Of a stretch of DNA of 6,825 nucleotides, positions 5,923 through 6,825 are shown in pieces. The position numbers and the translations under genes are program-made. The notes beneath the pieces are model-generated. The model did no database searches, was not told where the DNA came from, and was given only the letters and a program-made list of their open reading frames with translations. The stretch is from assembly GCA_018713805.1 (NCBI GenBank), contig DVOF01000179.1:1-6825 (forward strand), in the 5' to 3' direction. Positions within the stretch are counted from its first letter, which is position 1. Each line of letters opens with the position of its first letter. The stretch comes from Candidatus Aphodoplasma excrementigallinarum. Lineage in GTDB: Bacteria > Bacillota > Clostridia > UBA1381 > UMGS1253.

Positions 5923-6825
5923 ATGGAATACGTCATTTTGGACCTTGAATGGAACCAGCCTGTTTCTAAGGAGAGCTATCCGTACCGGAGCATTGGCGAC
6001 CGGATGGCGAACGAGATCATTCAGATTGGCGCCTACAAGGTCTCAGAGGATCGGGAAATTATAGATAGCTTTTGCACCTATGTGCGGCCGAAATACTATA
6101 AAAGGCTGAACAGCGTTGTGAAGCGTCTTACGAATATTGATAAGGAGGCGGTGCTGGCCGGACGGGAGTTCCCGGAGGCGGCAGCGCTTTTCCGCGCGTG
6201 GTGCCCGCCGGGGGCGGTAATTTTTACGTGGGGGAACGACGACATCTATGTGATGAAGCAGAACCTCGAGTTTTATGGGATCGACCCTTCGTTTATCAGC
6301 CGGTGGTACGACTTGCAGGTGATGTTTTCAACGGCGTTTCTCGGCGAGAAGGCGCAGAAGTCGTTGAGCTTTGCGCTCGAATATTTTGGCATCGAGGAGG
6401 ACGCCACAAAGCAGCTCCACGACGCGCTTGACGACGCATATTATACGGTTCAGATTTTTATGCGCCATGACATTGCCGCGTGTATGGAGGCCTATCCCGC
6501 TACAAGCAGTTTTCGGGCGCTGTGGAGCGAGCTTTCCGACACGGAATATGGCGCGTTTTACTCCAAAACGAAAGCAATTGCGGACCGGGCTGTGTCGCAG
6601 GTGCTGTGCCCGGAGTGCGGCGCGGAGCTAAAAAAGCTGGGCGCGTGGGTGCAGCAGAACGGCAAATATGTATGTGTCGCTTCGTGTGAGGAACACGGGG
6701 AATTTGTGTCACGTGTGAAGATCAATAAACATTTGGATGGGAAGTTTTACGTCAACAAGGTGACAAGGCGGGAGGCAGAGCAGGTCCGCGAGGGGATTAA
6801 GGCGCGGTATGCGGCGCCGAAGAAG
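5923..6825 (+). CDS. DEDDh 3'-5' exonuclease (DnaQ/RNase T superfamily) with C-terminal zinc-ribbon-like segment, 3' end outside window
   Basis: The frame stays open for 301 codons to the end of the window, so the C-terminus is missing. It begins MEYVILDLEWNQP and shows the exonuclease motifs: ExoI DLEWNQ with Asp7 and Glu9; ExoII WGNDDIYVM with Asp106/Asp107; ExoIII HDALDDAYYT with His166 and Asp171. This is the complete DEDDh set for two-metal 3'-5' hydrolysis of DNA or RNA ends. After about residue 185 comes a separate C-terminal region with CPECG (Cys229, Cys232) and, after about 18 residues, CVASCEEHGEF (Cys251, Cys255, His258). This looks like a zinc ribbon that may help bind nucleic acid or a partner. 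It resembles the KapD-like exonucleases annotated in Firmicutes, whose substrates are poorly known, so I give no symbol. It sits behind recA and may share its SOS-controlled transcript. The nuclease class is secure, the zinc role is inferred, and DNA versus RNA preference is unknown. Confidence 0.93.
   Translation, partial: MEYVILDLEWNQPVSKESYPYRSIGDRMANEIIQIGAYKVSEDREIIDSFCTYVRPKYYKRLNSVVKRLTNIDKEAVLAGREFPEAAALFRAWCPPGAVIFTWGNDDIYVMKQNLEFYGIDPSFISRWYDLQVMFSTAFLGEKAQKSLSFALEYFGIEEDATKQLHDALDDAYYTVQIFMRHDIAACMEAYPATSSFRALWSELSDTEYGAFYSKTKAIADRAVSQVLCPECGAELKKLGAWVQQNGKYVCVASCEEHGEFVSRVKINKHLDGKFYVNKVTRREAEQVREGIKARYAAPKK

Noticed and set aside
6198..6712. Several short open frames on both strands near the right end
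   Set aside because: All lie inside the exonuclease frame, which carries complete catalytic motifs and explains the sequence. They are out-of-frame shadows with Arg-rich translations.
1..6825. Search for a mobile element, defence system, CRISPR array, riboswitch or RNA gene
   Set aside because: No integrase, transposase, terminal repeats, regularly spaced repeats, tRNA-like cloverleaf or long leader was seen. All gaps are under 75 bases and all genes are conserved chromosomal types, so I do not claim a new system here.

Overview
The window is a 6.8 kb stretch of GC-rich bacterial chromosome with every gene on the + strand. It looks like a Clostridia-type Firmicute. The evidence is strong AGGAGG-like ribosome sites before nearly every gene, a consensus sigma-A promoter with a GAAC-N4-GTTT LexA-type box in front of recA, a ThiI without the rhodanese domain next to a cysteine desulfurase, and the cinA-recA order common in Gram-positives. 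I cannot name the species. The high GC of third codon positions also explains the many long open frames on the opposite strand, which I treat as shadows.

Layout, left to right: the 3' part of rho (transcription termination factor, cut by the window start); a PLP-dependent cysteine desulfurase; thiI (tRNA 4-thiouridine synthase, short form); a 109-residue single-domain cupin; cinA (two-domain competence/damage-inducible protein with NMN deamidase domain); a 74-base gap carrying the recA promoter and probable LexA operator; recA; and a DEDDh 3'-5' exonuclease with a C-terminal zinc-ribbon-like segment that runs off the right end. Gaps between genes are 15 to 74 bases and no stretch over 300 bases lacks a gene. 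I see no hairpin-plus-T-tract terminator, tRNA, rRNA, CRISPR, insertion sequence or integrase.

Functionally there are two groups. The desulfurase and ThiI form a plausible sulfur relay: persulfide made on the desulfurase cysteine is passed to ThiI, which uses ATP to activate U8 of tRNA. CinA, RecA and the exonuclease form a genome-maintenance/NAD-salvage group, with recA (and possibly the exonuclease behind it) likely under SOS control. The cupin has perfect metal-binding motifs but no assigned role.

Assessment: this is mainly a conserved housekeeping region. I found no convincing new system. The points most worth a second look are the LexA-box/promoter arrangement at recA, the exonuclease-zinc ribbon gene in the position often held by recX, the desulfurase-ThiI pair, the cupin, and a small substitution in RecA loop L2.
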